A DNA stretch of 64,000 bases from Gemmatimonadota bacterium (lineage in GTDB: Bacteria > Gemmatimonadota > Gemmatimonadetes > Gemmatimonadales > Gemmatimonadaceae). The stretch covers positions 124,001 through 188,000 of the forward strand of contig JAZKBK010000001.1 of the NCBI GenBank assembly GCA_040388625.1. The letters are read 5' to 3'. How positions within the stretch are numbered: the stretch's first letter is position 1; each line of letters opens with the position of its first letter. The notes under the pieces are model-generated. The model did no database searches. It was not told where the DNA came from and saw only the letters and a list, made by a program, of their open reading frames with translations. The translations under genes were made by a program, and so were the position numbers. Positions 46,148-54,661 of this stretch are shown piece after piece.

Positions 46148-46519
46148 CTATTTCTTGTGGAAGTAGCTGTCGGTCCCGTTCAGCCAGTCTTCGCGAGGTG
46201 GGCTGAAGATGTCGACGTCGAGCGTGTCTTCGAGCGCTTCCGCACGGTGCGGCACGTTGGATGGGATGTGCAGAACTTCGCCGGCGTTGACGACCACTTC
46301 CTCCTTTCCATCCGCGCCGATCCAGAAGTGCAGAGCGCCTTCGAGGATATATGTCAGCTGCTCGTTGTGATGCGAGTGCTGCGGCACAATCGCGCCCTTG
46401 TCGAGATATACGTGGGCGAGCATCATGTCGTCACCCGTGATCAGCCGGCGGGAGATGCTGTCGGTCACGACCTCCTTTGGCATGTTGTCCCAGCGGAAAT
46501 GGCGCACCTTGGTGTTCAT
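46148..46519 (-). CDS. Cupin-domain protein
   Basis: A 123-residue single-domain cupin. Motif 1 is VPQHSHHNEQLTYILEG (two His and a Glu as metal ligands) and motif 2 is GEVLHIPSNVPHRAEA (third His). Likely an isomerase, dioxygenase or small-molecule binder. It precedes the SDR by 2 nt and is co-transcribed with it, so both could act on one metabolite. It is divergent from the gene starting at 46700, and the gap holds a repeated 9-mer. Confidence 0.82.
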   Translation of the reverse strand: MNTKVRHFRWDNMPKEVVTDSISRRLITGDDMMLAHVYLDKGAIVPQHSHHNEQLTYILEGALHFWIGADGKEEVVVNAGEVLHIPSNVPHRAEALEDTLDVDIFSPPREDWLNGTDSYFHKK

Positions 46520-46563
46520 CGTGGTTCTGGTTGAGGGGTACAGGGAGAACAGGACTTACGAAA

Positions 46564-46622
46564 AACATACGTAGGATCGCGAGCGCGCGGCTCGGCAGCG
46601 GCTACGTTCGGGGAACATACGT
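46564..46622. repeat. Direct repeat AACATACGT, 50 bp apart
   Basis: AACATACGT occurs at 46564-46572 and 46614-46622 in the gap between two divergent genes. The 50-bp spacing is near five helical turns. Possible operator pair. Confidence 0.35.
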
Positions 46623-46699
46623 CCGGGCAAGCGATTTGCGAATAGCGGTACCAGCAGCAGAGATTCGCTGGCCATCGCTCTCGACTCATCTCCCCGCCG

Positions 46700-47008
46700 A
46701 TGCTCTCTCACGATTCGCAGGTCGCACCTCTAATAGAGATATTCGAGCTGTACATGTTGCGCGACGCAACCCTTGCCGACCTTCGCGAGCCCACCGTCGT
46801 GGCGACGCGTGCGATGCTGGATTCCGGTCTGACGCCGGACATGATCCTCTCCATCCTCGATGGGGCGGTGAAGGTCGCTGCGGATGAGACCGTCAGCGCC
46901 AATACGGCGGACCATGCGCGCGCGCTGCGGGAGAATATCGTCCCGTGGCTGATGGGCGAGTGCTTCGACCCGATCGTGGCGAAGGGACCCGTGTGGCCTG
47001 TGGCATGA
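46700..47008 (+). CDS. Small protein of unrecognised two-copy family, copy A
   Basis: A 102-residue, helical, soluble protein of unknown function. The core TRAMLDSGLTPDMILSILDG continues AVKVAADE and ends with RENIVPWLMG. The same pattern (GLT..IL..L.GAV..A.D ... TA..A..LR....PWL) is found in the protein at 47931-48224, so they are paralogues. No ribosome-binding site is obvious at the ATG. Divergent from the cupin gene and 50 nt before a GNAT gene. Confidence 0.6.
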   Translation: MLSHDSQVAPLIEIFELYMLRDATLADLREPTVVATRAMLDSGLTPDMILSILDGAVKVAADETVSANTADHARALRENIVPWLMGECFDPIVAKGPVWPVA

Positions 47009-47057
47009 GCGGCAGGCGGGACTGGCGCGTCCCTGCGGGCGTACGCATTTTCAGGGC

Positions 47058-47522
47058 GTGATTACTCGCAAGGCAACTCCCGAAGACGCGGCGTCGATCA
47101 GCGCGTTGATCGACCTCTACGTGCCCAGTGGCACTCTCCTGCCGCGATCCGAAGAATTCATCGCCATGTACGCCCACGAGTTCGTCGTCGTGGAGCGGGA
47201 CGGCGAAATCGTAGGCTGCGTGCACCTGGACGAATACTCGCCCAGCCTGGCGGAGCTGCGCTCGCTTGCAGTTGCACCGGGGGCGCAGGGTATCGGAATA
47301 GGAAAGGCACTCGTCGCGGCCACCGAACGGTTCGCGCGAGCGCGCGACTACACGACCCTCTTCGCCGTAAGCAACGATACCGAGTTCTTTGCGCGATTCG
47401 GATTCACGCGCCGCAATATCCCGGAGCTCGATCTGGAACGGAGCGAGGTCAGCAAGTACAAGGGAGTCTTCGCGAAAGATCTGGCGGCCACGAATATCGG
47501 GCAGTCCGGCGTGTCGGCGTAG
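47058..47522 (+). CDS. GNAT acetyltransferase (ArgA-like)
   Basis: A 154-residue GNAT enzyme resembling the acetyltransferase domain of N-acetylglutamate synthase. Marks: ITRKATPEDAASISALIDLY, LRSLAVAPGAQGIGIGKALV (acetyl-CoA loop) and FFARFGFTRRNIPEL. It starts with GTG at 47058. The amino group acetylated is not determined; arginine biosynthesis is possible, but no arg gene is nearby. Confidence 0.82.
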   Translation: MITRKATPEDAASISALIDLYVPSGTLLPRSEEFIAMYAHEFVVVERDGEIVGCVHLDEYSPSLAELRSLAVAPGAQGIGIGKALVAATERFARARDYTTLFAVSNDTEFFARFGFTRRNIPELDLERSEVSKYKGVFAKDLAATNIGQSGVSA

Positions 47523-47617
47523 CGCCTGCGGCAACAGCTGGAGCAACCCCCGTCTTGTGTGCGCGTGTCGTATATTCGGACAGTGGTTCCCACCGCCCGC
47601 CACCCGGTAATTACGAA

Positions 47618-47914
47618 ATGGATCCAGGAACAGCGCTGGTCGCAATCATCGGAACCCTCGGGGCTTTCGGAGCTCCGGTCGCGCTGATGTACATGTGGCT
47701 GCATCGCCCATCGGCAAAAAAGGAGTTTGGCCAGCGGCCGGCTGACGCGGCACTGGAGGCTCGCCTCGAGCGCATCGAGGTTGCGGTGCAGGCAATCGCA
47801 CTCGAAACAGAGCGGATCGCCGAAGGCCAGCGCTTCACCACCAAATTGTTGACAGCGGCGCCGGATCGTACACCGGCGAACATTGGCGCGAACGCCGATC
47901 GTTTCGGCGCGTAG
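47618..47914 (+). CDS. Small membrane/coiled-coil protein
   Basis: A 98-residue protein: one membrane segment (VAIIGTLGAFGAPVALMYMW) near the N-terminus, then a basic linker and a coiled-coil stretch (ALEARLERIEVAVQAIALET). The ATG at 47618 is chosen at the start of the hydrophobic part; the in-frame ATG at 47555 only adds polar residues. It stands 16 nt before the paralogue B gene and is probably co-transcribed. The pattern of a single membrane helix plus coiled coil is common in envelope-scaffold proteins; role unknown. Confidence 0.6.
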   Translation: MDPGTALVAIIGTLGAFGAPVALMYMWLHRPSAKKEFGQRPADAALEARLERIEVAVQAIALETERIAEGQRFTTKLLTAAPDRTPANIGANADRFGA

Positions 47915-47930
47915 GAACAGCCAAAAGGTG

Positions 47931-48224
47931 GCCAATCGTCCAGAGCTCGTATCCGTTCGCGACGTTTCAGTTCGTTACTTGCACCTGCGCGCGCCCGCCG
48001 AAGAGGTGCAGGAGACGGTTCTGCAAGCCGGCCGGTCGATGAAGGGCGACGGGCTGACGATGGAAGAAATTCTCGTGGTCCTGAAGGGCGCCGTGCGGCT
48101 CGCCACCGACCACGTGAGCCAGCCCAGCACAGCGGAACGTGCGTTATGGCTCCGCTCCCAGCTCACTCCGTGGCTCGTCTCGCTCTACATCGGAGATCTC
48201 GCGGAATCGGACGAGGACGTCTAG
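47931..48224 (+). CDS. Small protein of unrecognised two-copy family, copy B
   Basis: A 97-residue protein, paralogue of 46700-47008. It shares GRSMKGDGLTMEEILVVLKG, AVRLATD and RSQLTPWLVS with copy A. The GTG at 47931 (AGGA about ten bases upstream) is favoured over an in-frame TTG at 47883 that overlaps the previous gene. It precedes the TonB receptor. Function unknown; the acidic tail (ESDEDV) is unlike copy A. Confidence 0.6.
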   Translation, partial: ANRPELVSVRDVSVRYLHLRAPAEEVQETVLQAGRSMKGDGLTMEEILVVLKGAVRLATDHVSQPSTAERALWLRSQLTPWLVSLYIGDLAESDEDV

Positions 48225-48300
48225 CCGCCGGCGTCAACCCGGTTATCCCGCTCGTCCCGGCGGAGTTGTCGATTCTCGCGACTGCGCCAACTTTCATGAC

Positions 48301-50388
48301 ATGAAAGACCCTGCAGCGCCTCATCCGCGTCGGACACATCGCGTCATGACGCATTTCATCCCCCGTCTGATCGCCGCGCTTGTTCCAGCTCTCGCGCAGC
48401 AACTCTCCGCGCAGGGCACGCCACCCGACACCTTGCCGGCGGTTCACGTCACCGTGCTTCGTACGCCATTCGATGTCACGAGAGCACCGCTGAACGTTGC
48501 ATCGGTCGGCGCGCGCGACATCGCCGTTGCGCGACCCGGCTTTTCACTCGATGAAGCTCTCGGGCAGGTCGCGGGGATTCAGGTCGACGACAGACTGAAC
48601 TTCGCGATCGGTGAACGTCTCTCCGTGCGTGGCATCGGTGTACGCTCGCAGTTCGGCACGCGCGGCGTTCGGGTGCTGGTCGACGACATTCCTGCGACGC
48701 TCGCAGACGGTCAATCCGCGCTCAACAACATCGACATGGGCTCGCTCGGCCTGGCGGAGGCTATTCGTGGTCCGGCATCTGCGTTGTACGGAAACGCATC
48801 GGCTGGCGTCATCTCGTTTCGAACGCTGCCGCCGCCGCCAGTCCCGTTTGCACCAACCGCGCGCGTCATGTCAGGCAGCAACGGACTCGCGCGATTCCAG
48901 CTTGGCGCCGGCGGAATGAAGGGGAGAGGCAGCTACGTCGTAAACGCCGACAGACTCGACTATTCCGGCTACCGTGCGTACAGCCACGCACGCAACGCGC
49001 ACGTCAACGCCGTCGGGACATGGGACTGGGACAGGATATCGCTCAAGCTTGTCGCCAACGGCGTGCAGTACAACGCCGAGAATCCCGGAAGCCTTTCGGA
49101 TTCGCTCCTGAAGATCGATCGACGTCAGGCATACTCGAACAATTTCAGGCAACGCACCGGTGAGCGCGGCCGTCAGAATCAGGTGGGTGCCACTGCACGC
49201 GCGCAACTCGGAGTCGGCGAGCTGCGGCTGTCTGCATATGGGTTGACGCGCTCGATCAACAACCCCATTCCGACGAGCATAATCGGCATTCACAGAGCGG
49301 CGGGCGGAGTGCGCGCAGCATACGCCGTGACCCAGGGCAACGCCGATCGCAACGTGACAGCAATGATAGGCGGCGAGTCCGACCTGCAGCGGGACGACAG
49401 GCGCAACTGGGTGAACAGCGCCGGTGTCGCCCGCGCATTGACGCTGGACCAGCGCGAACGCGTGACGAGCACGTCGCCATTTCTGCAGCTGAGTGCAACC
49501 GCCGGCAAACTGACATTTCTGGGCGGTGCGCGATACGACCAGTTTCGTTTTGAAGCGCAGGACCATCTCATCAACGCCACCAATCCGGATGATTCGGGCG
49601 TGCGCAAGATGACGTCCACGAGCCCCACTCTGGGTGTCGCGTATGCCGTGACGCCGCTGCTGTCTCTGTACACCAACGTGTCCAACGGATTTCAGACGCC
49701 GACGACGACCGAGCTCGCCAATCGTCCAAGCGGGGCCGGTGGTTTCAATCCGACGCTGCAGCCGGAGCGCACCCATTCGCACGAGGCTGGAATCAAGGGC
49801 CGCGCGAGCTTCATGTCATACGACTTCGCCGCGTACGACATGCGCATCGATGACGAGTTGATCCCATTCGAGGTGGCATCCACTGCAGGACGGCAGTTCT
49901 ACCGCAACGCCGGCACCGCTCGGCACCGCGGCATCGATGCGAGCGCGACCGCCGTGCTCATGCCCGATGTGAGGCTGCATGGTACATACTCGTTCACCGA
50001 CGCGCGTTACGTGAGCTACACGGTCGCGTCAGGCGCAACGACGACGTCCTACGCGACCAACCGTGTTCCCGGCGTGGCCCCGAACCTTGCATCGCTGTCG
50101 CTGGATGTCGGCGCTCCGGAGTCGCGCTTCTTCTCCGTCGAGGAGCGCTATCGGTCCAATATCATGGTCAACGACGCGAACACCGCATCTGCACCTGCGT
50201 CGATCGTTACCAATCTGCGTGGCTCGATGCGCGTCGGGCCGACGTCGCTGTTTGGCGGGATTGGCAACCTTTTCGATGAGGTGTACGACACGTCGGTGTC
50301 GATCAACGCCTTCGGCGGTCGTTACTTCGATCCGGCCGCGGGGAGAACGTTCTACGTCGGTATCGATCTACTCTCCGTCAGGAAGTGA
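48301..50388 (+). CDS. TonB-dependent receptor (siderophore-type)
   Basis: An outer-membrane receptor of about 695 residues. Signal peptide MTHFIPRLIAALVPALAQ ends near SAQG. The plug domain (GFSLDEALGQVAGIQVDD, LSVRGIGVRSQFGTRGVRVL, PASALYGNASAGVISFRT) and barrel with GNLFDEVYDTSVSIN near the end are complete. The ATG at 48301 or 48346 is possible; the second directly starts the signal peptide. The last codons lie inside a 15-bp hairpin (50366-50400). Ligand unknown; a ferric siderophore is the likely guess. Confidence 0.86.
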   Translation: MKDPAAPHPRRTHRVMTHFIPRLIAALVPALAQQLSAQGTPPDTLPAVHVTVLRTPFDVTRAPLNVASVGARDIAVARPGFSLDEALGQVAGIQVDDRLNFAIGERLSVRGIGVRSQFGTRGVRVLVDDIPATLADGQSALNNIDMGSLGLAEAIRGPASALYGNASAGVISFRTLPPPPVPFAPTARVMSGSNGLARFQLGAGGMKGRGSYVVNADRLDYSGYRAYSHARNAHVNAVGTWDWDRISLKLVANGVQYNAENPGSLSDSLLKIDRRQAYSNNFRQRTGERGRQNQVGATARAQLGVGELRLSAYGLTRSINNPIPTSIIGIHRAAGGVRAAYAVTQGNADRNVTAMIGGESDLQRDDRRNWVNSAGVARALTLDQRERVTSTSPFLQLSATAGKLTFLGGARYDQFRFEAQDHLINATNPDDSGVRKMTSTSPTLGVAYAVTPLLSLYTNVSNGFQTPTTTELANRPSGAGGFNPTLQPERTHSHEAGIKGRASFMSYDFAAYDMRIDDELIPFEVASTAGRQFYRNAGTARHRGIDASATAVLMPDVRLHGTYSFTDARYVSYTVASGATTTSYATNRVPGVAPNLASLSLDVGAPESRFFSVEERYRSNIMVNDANTASAPASIVTNLRGSMRVGPTSLFGGIGNLFDEVYDTSVSINAFGGRYFDPAAGRTFYVGIDLLSVRK

Positions 50389-50400
50389 CGGAGAGTAGAT
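50366..50400 (+). terminator. 15-bp hairpin covering the receptor stop codon
   Basis: Perfect arms ATCTACTCTCCGTCA (50366-50380) and TGACGGAGAGTAGAT (50386-50400), loop GGAAG. The TGA at 50386-50388 opens the right arm. There is no T-tract, so it may protect the mRNA end. Confidence 0.5.
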
Positions 50401-50466
50401 GACGGGACACCGGTCAATGATTGGCGGAGAAATCGCGACGGGGTGAAGTCCGGGCGATGACGCGCG

Positions 50467-51714
50467 TCATTCCGGCCGAGTTGCCGGATGCAGCGCCTCC
50501 CAATCGATCAGCGGCGCGTCCATCACTGCTTCCTGCACAGCGTCCGCAACCGCGCGACGCAACGGCCCAGCTTTCTGATTATTGCGTGTGGGATAGACGC
50601 GGTTGGTGAGTAGCACCACCCACACCCCGCGCTCCGGGTCGGTCCAGATGGAAGTGCCGGTAAAGCCAGTGTGGCCGTAGCTCCGCGGCGAGAAGTACCG
50701 GCCAGCACTCGAATGCGGTGCGGGTGTGTCCCAACCGAGTGCACGGCTCGAACCCGGATCCTGCGCCGCGGTCCAACGTGCAATCGTCGTAGGCGCAAGA
50801 AGGCGCACGGATCCAACGCTTCCACCATTCAACATCATCCGCGCGAAGATCGCCATGTCGTGCGCGGTCGAGAAGAGTCCCGCGTGGCCCGACACACCTC
50901 CCATAGCGTTCGCGTTCTCATCGTGCACCTTGCCCCACACGAGGCCTCGCAACGTATCAATTTCCGTTGGTGCGATATGGCGCCTGTCCACCGTATCCGG
51001 GCGATACCCGGTCTCGGTCATGCCGAGCGGTCCGAAGATGTGCTGTGCGGTATAGGTGTCGAGTGTCTGACCGGTGATTCGCTCCACGATGAATCCCATC
51101 AGCACGTAGTCCCAGTCGCTGTAGACCGACTTGGTGCCAGGTGGATATGCCAGCGGACGCGAATTGATCGCAGCGAGGAACTGCTGCTTCCCCTTGAGCG
51201 TGGCCCACAGCGGTGCGAAGGCTTCCAATCCACCGCGATGCGTGATCAGCTGCCGCACTGTTATGTCCTTCTTGTCCGGCGCGTTGAATTCCGGCAGGTA
51301 CGACGCCACTGTCCGGCTTATGTCCAGCTTTCCCTGTTCCTCCAGCATCATCGCCGCCGTCGTCGTTGCCACCACCTTGGTGAGCGAGGCCACGTCGAAG
51401 CGCGTGTGCTCATCCACTGCCGGTGCAGTGTCCGCGTACGTCAGACGACCATACGAGTGAAGATAGATGAGATTGTCGTAGCGTCCGATTGCGACCGCCA
51501 TTGCAGGCGCCGCGTGGTCTGCGATCGCCGCGTTTATGATCGAGTCGATGCGCGCCGGCAGCGTCGAATTCAAGCCTGCGACGACTCTCGCGTTGGTTGG
51601 AGTATTTGCAACTGGAATGCTTGGCGTTACGGGATGAACCGTGGTGCTGCACGCGGTAACAACTATCGCACCTACCGCAACTGTGGCGATGCCGAACCTG
51701 CTTGCTCGATGCAT
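50467..51714 (-). CDS. Class C beta-lactamase-like serine hydrolase lipoprotein
   Basis: A serine beta-lactamase-fold lipoprotein of 415 residues, lipid-anchored at Cys22 (lipobox VTAC). The catalytic SLTK motif is at residues 110-113, YSD stands for the YxN motif, and HTG (in SYGHTGFTG) is the third. Such proteins are often carboxypeptidases, esterases or beta-lactamase-like peptidases rather than true antibiotic-resistance enzymes. The ATG at 51714 is taken; an in-frame start at 51759 lacks signal character. It is next to the NagB-PIG-L fusion on the same strand, 45 nt downstream, which suggests amino-sugar or wall recycling. Confidence 0.83.
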   Translation of the reverse strand: MHRASRFGIATVAVGAIVVTACSTTVHPVTPSIPVANTPTNARVVAGLNSTLPARIDSIINAAIADHAAPAMAVAIGRYDNLIYLHSYGRLTYADTAPAVDEHTRFDVASLTKVVATTTAAMMLEEQGKLDISRTVASYLPEFNAPDKKDITVRQLITHRGGLEAFAPLWATLKGKQQFLAAINSRPLAYPPGTKSVYSDWDYVLMGFIVERITGQTLDTYTAQHIFGPLGMTETGYRPDTVDRRHIAPTEIDTLRGLVWGKVHDENANAMGGVSGHAGLFSTAHDMAIFARMMLNGGSVGSVRLLAPTTIARWTAAQDPGSSRALGWDTPAPHSSAGRYFSPRSYGHTGFTGTSIWTDPERGVWVVLLTNRVYPTRNNQKAGPLRRAVADAVQEAVMDAPLIDWEALHPATRPE

Positions 51715-51759
51715 GGTCTTGCTGAATGGAGAATGGTTTGTCAGTGTACGCGCTTTCAC

Positions 51760-53658
51760 TCAATGCTCCGGCGCGTCGCCCAGAGCGCTGGTCGGAACTG
51801 CGGGCGCGTCGATCGGCTTGCCGTGCTTTCGCACCACATAAGCTTCCATCGCGTAGTACTCGGGTAATCCAAGTCCGTCGATCAACGCCGCCGTGCTGCG
51901 ATTGCGATCTTCGACACGTTGCCAGAACTCGCGCTCGTCCTGGCCAGGGAAGGGAGCGCGATCCTTCTGACTTTGATGTTTGAAGATCGCGAGAATCTTT
52001 TCGCGCAGCTCTTCTTCGGACAGCGGGACGAGCACATCGGCTGCAGCGACAGTCCATTCCTGCCACGCGCCGCGATAATACCACAGCTCCGGCACCTCGC
52101 CGGAATATTCCGCGAGCGCGCGCTCCACCACTTCCAGGCACATCCGGTGAGTGCCGTGCGGATCGGACAGATCGCCAGCGACAAAGATCAGCTCCGGCCT
52201 GTGCGACTCGAGCAGCGCGAGAGTGATGCGCACGTCCTCGGGGCCAACAGGTGCCTTGTGCACTTTCCCGGTCTGATAGAACGGAAGATTGAGGAAGCGC
52301 GCCTGGTCCCGCTTCATGCCGAAGCTTTCGATCGCCGAAACTGCCTCGGCTTCCCTTATCGCGCGCTTGATCGCCTGCACTTCGTCCGAATCGACTTGTC
52401 CTTGCTTCTTGATTGCAAGCGAGTGCTCCGCGGCATTGACCAGTCTCCGCATCGGTGCGTCGTCCAGCTTGAACTCGCGATCCATGCGGCCGACGAAGTC
52501 AAGGTACCGGCGCACTTCGTGATCGAAGACGGCGATGTTGCCCGATGTCTGATACGCGACGAGAATCTCGTTGCCGTTCTGGTGCAGCTTGTGCAACATC
52601 CCGCCCATCGAGATCACGTCGTCGTCGGGATGTGGCGAGAACACGATGATGCGACGTCCGTGCGGCAGCTTGCTGCGGCCACGGACCTTCGCAACCAACG
52701 CGTTGAATACCTCGCCGTTGAGCGGGCCGGCAGAGCCGTAGCGCGCAACGAGCGAGCTTAGATGGTTCTCGCGGTAATCGTGTGTGTCGAGCTTGAGCAC
52801 AGATTTTCCTGTGAGCCTGCTCAACCAGATCACCGCGTCGATCGCGCGATCGCGCGTCCACTTTACCTCGCCTACCAGCCACGGCGTCGCAATGCGCGTG
52901 AGATCCGCGGCCGCCGCAGGATCGACGTAGAACGTCGCGTCGGGATGTTCCTGCAGATATGTCGCGGCAACGTCCGGACTCTGCTCTCCCTCCGCGGCCC
53001 GTCGCACGATCGCGGCCTTGTGCTCGCCAGTGGCAACGAGCGCGATCTCCCGCGCCTCGAGAATCGTCGCAACTCCCATCGTCACGGCTTCGGTCGGAAC
53101 GTTTTCCTCACCGAAGAAATCCGCCGCGGCGTCGCGCCGGGTGATCGTGTCGAGCGTGACGATGCGCGTCCGGGAGTCGGCGCCGGAGCCCGGCTCGTTG
53201 AAGCCGATGTGTCCCGTCTTCCCGATGCCGAGCAATTGAAGATCTATTCCGCCGGCGTCGCGAATCGCCTGCTCGTATCGCGCGCATTCGGCGTCGATCG
53301 CGTCGCGCGGAACGTCACCGCGGGGAATGTGCACGTTCTCGCGTGCAATGTTGACGTGGGAAAAGAGATTCTCCCACATGTAGCGGTGGTAACTGTGGAT
53401 GTCGTCCGGCGCGACTCCAAAATATTCGTCGAGATTGAAAGTCACGACGTCGGAGAAATCCAGACCTTCGTCGCGGTGCATCCGGATCAGCTCTCGATAG
53501 ATACCGATCGGCGTGCTTCCAGTCGCAAGTCCGAGCACCGCATGGTCGCCCGATTTCTGCCGCGCGCGAATCACGTCGCGCATCCTGCCCGCGATCAGCC
53601 GCGCAATTTCATCATCTTCCGCAACGACTACCCTTATCCGTTCCCGTGGCGCAGACAA
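51760..53658 (-). CDS. nagB: Fusion of glucosamine-6-phosphate deaminase (NagB) and PIG-L-type deacetylase
   Basis: A 632-residue two-domain enzyme. Residues 1-265 are NagB: VVTFNLDEYFG (catalytic Asp) and GIGKTGHIGFNEPGS with His150. Residues about 330-600 are a LmbE/PIG-L deacetylase: FSPHPDDDVISMGG (342-347 PHPDDD, zinc site) and DPHGTHRMCLEVV. The first part turns glucosamine-6-phosphate into fructose-6-phosphate plus ammonia; the second would remove N-acetyl from an amino sugar or related substrate. Fused forms are known in some Bacteroidetes. Its stop is 45 nt from the beta-lactamase-like gene. Whether deacetylation feeds deamination is inferred. Confidence 0.87.
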   Translation of the reverse strand: MSAPRERIRVVVAEDDEIARLIAGRMRDVIRARQKSGDHAVLGLATGSTPIGIYRELIRMHRDEGLDFSDVVTFNLDEYFGVAPDDIHSYHRYMWENLFSHVNIARENVHIPRGDVPRDAIDAECARYEQAIRDAGGIDLQLLGIGKTGHIGFNEPGSGADSRTRIVTLDTITRRDAAADFFGEENVPTEAVTMGVATILEAREIALVATGEHKAAIVRRAAEGEQSPDVAATYLQEHPDATFYVDPAAAADLTRIATPWLVGEVKWTRDRAIDAVIWLSRLTGKSVLKLDTHDYRENHLSSLVARYGSAGPLNGEVFNALVAKVRGRSKLPHGRRIIVFSPHPDDDVISMGGMLHKLHQNGNEILVAYQTSGNIAVFDHEVRRYLDFVGRMDREFKLDDAPMRRLVNAAEHSLAIKKQGQVDSDEVQAIKRAIREAEAVSAIESFGMKRDQARFLNLPFYQTGKVHKAPVGPEDVRITLALLESHRPELIFVAGDLSDPHGTHRMCLEVVERALAEYSGEVPELWYYRGAWQEWTVAAADVLVPLSEEELREKILAIFKHQSQKDRAPFPGQDEREFWQRVEDRNRSTAALIDGLGLPEYYAMEAYVVRKHGKPIDAPAVPTSALGDAPEH

Positions 53659-53673
53659 CGGTGCGATCCGTCC

Positions 53674-54612
53674 TTACGCCGAAGCTTCGATGAAGCTGCG
53701 GACGTCGACGTCCGACAGAGCCGGCTCTCCCGGCGAGACATTGTCCAGCTTGCCCTGCTTCATCCAGTCTTCCAGCACGCCGACCTGTTCGAACAGGTGT
53801 TCGAATGACTCTACGATGAAGAGTAGCGGCTGGTAGTGATCGATCTCGAAGTACTGGTTGATCACCCACTCCAGCTGGATCGGATACCGCTGCACCATCG
53901 GCGACTCGATGCTGTGCTGCAGCTCGCCGTACGACGAGAGCAGGCCGCTGCCGTACGCCTTGACCCCTTTCCCATCCGGCGCACGCATGAGTCCGAACTC
54001 GACAGTGAACCAGAAGAACCGCGCCATGGCCTTCATGATGCTCGTGGTGCGGCGAACCTGCTCGTCCGGATCCTTGATACGCTTCACGATATGAACGGCG
54101 GTCTGCGCCGCCTCTCCGAAGCGTACCAGCGCATCGGCGAAGGCGGGATCGGTGTGCATCGGCACGTGGCCGGCGATGTCGTGGAAGATGTCCGGCTCGG
54201 GGAGGTAATCCAGCCGGCCAGCATCGCGGATGGTGATGGTCGTCGGAAACTCGCGCTTCCGCAACGAATCGAAGAACAGATAGGCCGGGACATACCCGCT
54301 CACGGCTTTCGCCTTGAAGCCCGTGCGCGGCGCCATGAACTTGTTCACGTCTTCCAGACGCGGCACCGCACTCGGATCGAGGCAGAGCGTTTCGACGCCC
54401 TGCAGGAAACGCGGATTGGCGTAGCGCTGCCACCGGTCGCCCATACGTGCGAACAGCTGCCTCCACGCCTCGTGATTCTCGGCGTTATACAGGTCGTACG
54501 GCTGTTCGATGTACAGTTCGCCGTGCGCGCGCGCGGCTTCTATGAACGGGGCGCGCGTAGTCGTGAGCCCGGGAATATCTTCCGCCGTGTCGTGTCCCAA
54601 CGTCGTCGCCAT
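53674..54612 (-). CDS. phhA: Phenylalanine 4-monooxygenase
   Basis: A 312-residue non-heme iron, pterin-dependent hydroxylase turning phenylalanine to tyrosine. The iron site is H144 and H149 (in PDIFHDIAGHVPMH) with a Glu in WFTVEFGL at about 205. A short insertion (about 15 residues around KRIKDPDEQVRRTT) lies between them compared with the smallest bacterial forms. No ACT regulatory domain is present, as is normal in bacteria. GGAG at spacing seven before the ATG is a good ribosome-binding site. It precedes the NagB-PIG-L fusion by 15 nt on the same strand. Confidence 0.92.
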   Translation of the reverse strand: MATTLGHDTAEDIPGLTTTRAPFIEAARAHGELYIEQPYDLYNAENHEAWRQLFARMGDRWQRYANPRFLQGVETLCLDPSAVPRLEDVNKFMAPRTGFKAKAVSGYVPAYLFFDSLRKREFPTTITIRDAGRLDYLPEPDIFHDIAGHVPMHTDPAFADALVRFGEAAQTAVHIVKRIKDPDEQVRRTTSIMKAMARFFWFTVEFGLMRAPDGKGVKAYGSGLLSSYGELQHSIESPMVQRYPIQLEWVINQYFEIDHYQPLLFIVESFEHLFEQVGVLEDWMKQGKLDNVSPGEPALSDVDVRSFIEASA

Positions 54613-54661
54613 TTAGAGCTCCATTTGCCGGATGCAACCAGTGTATGTTACCCGTCCAGCG

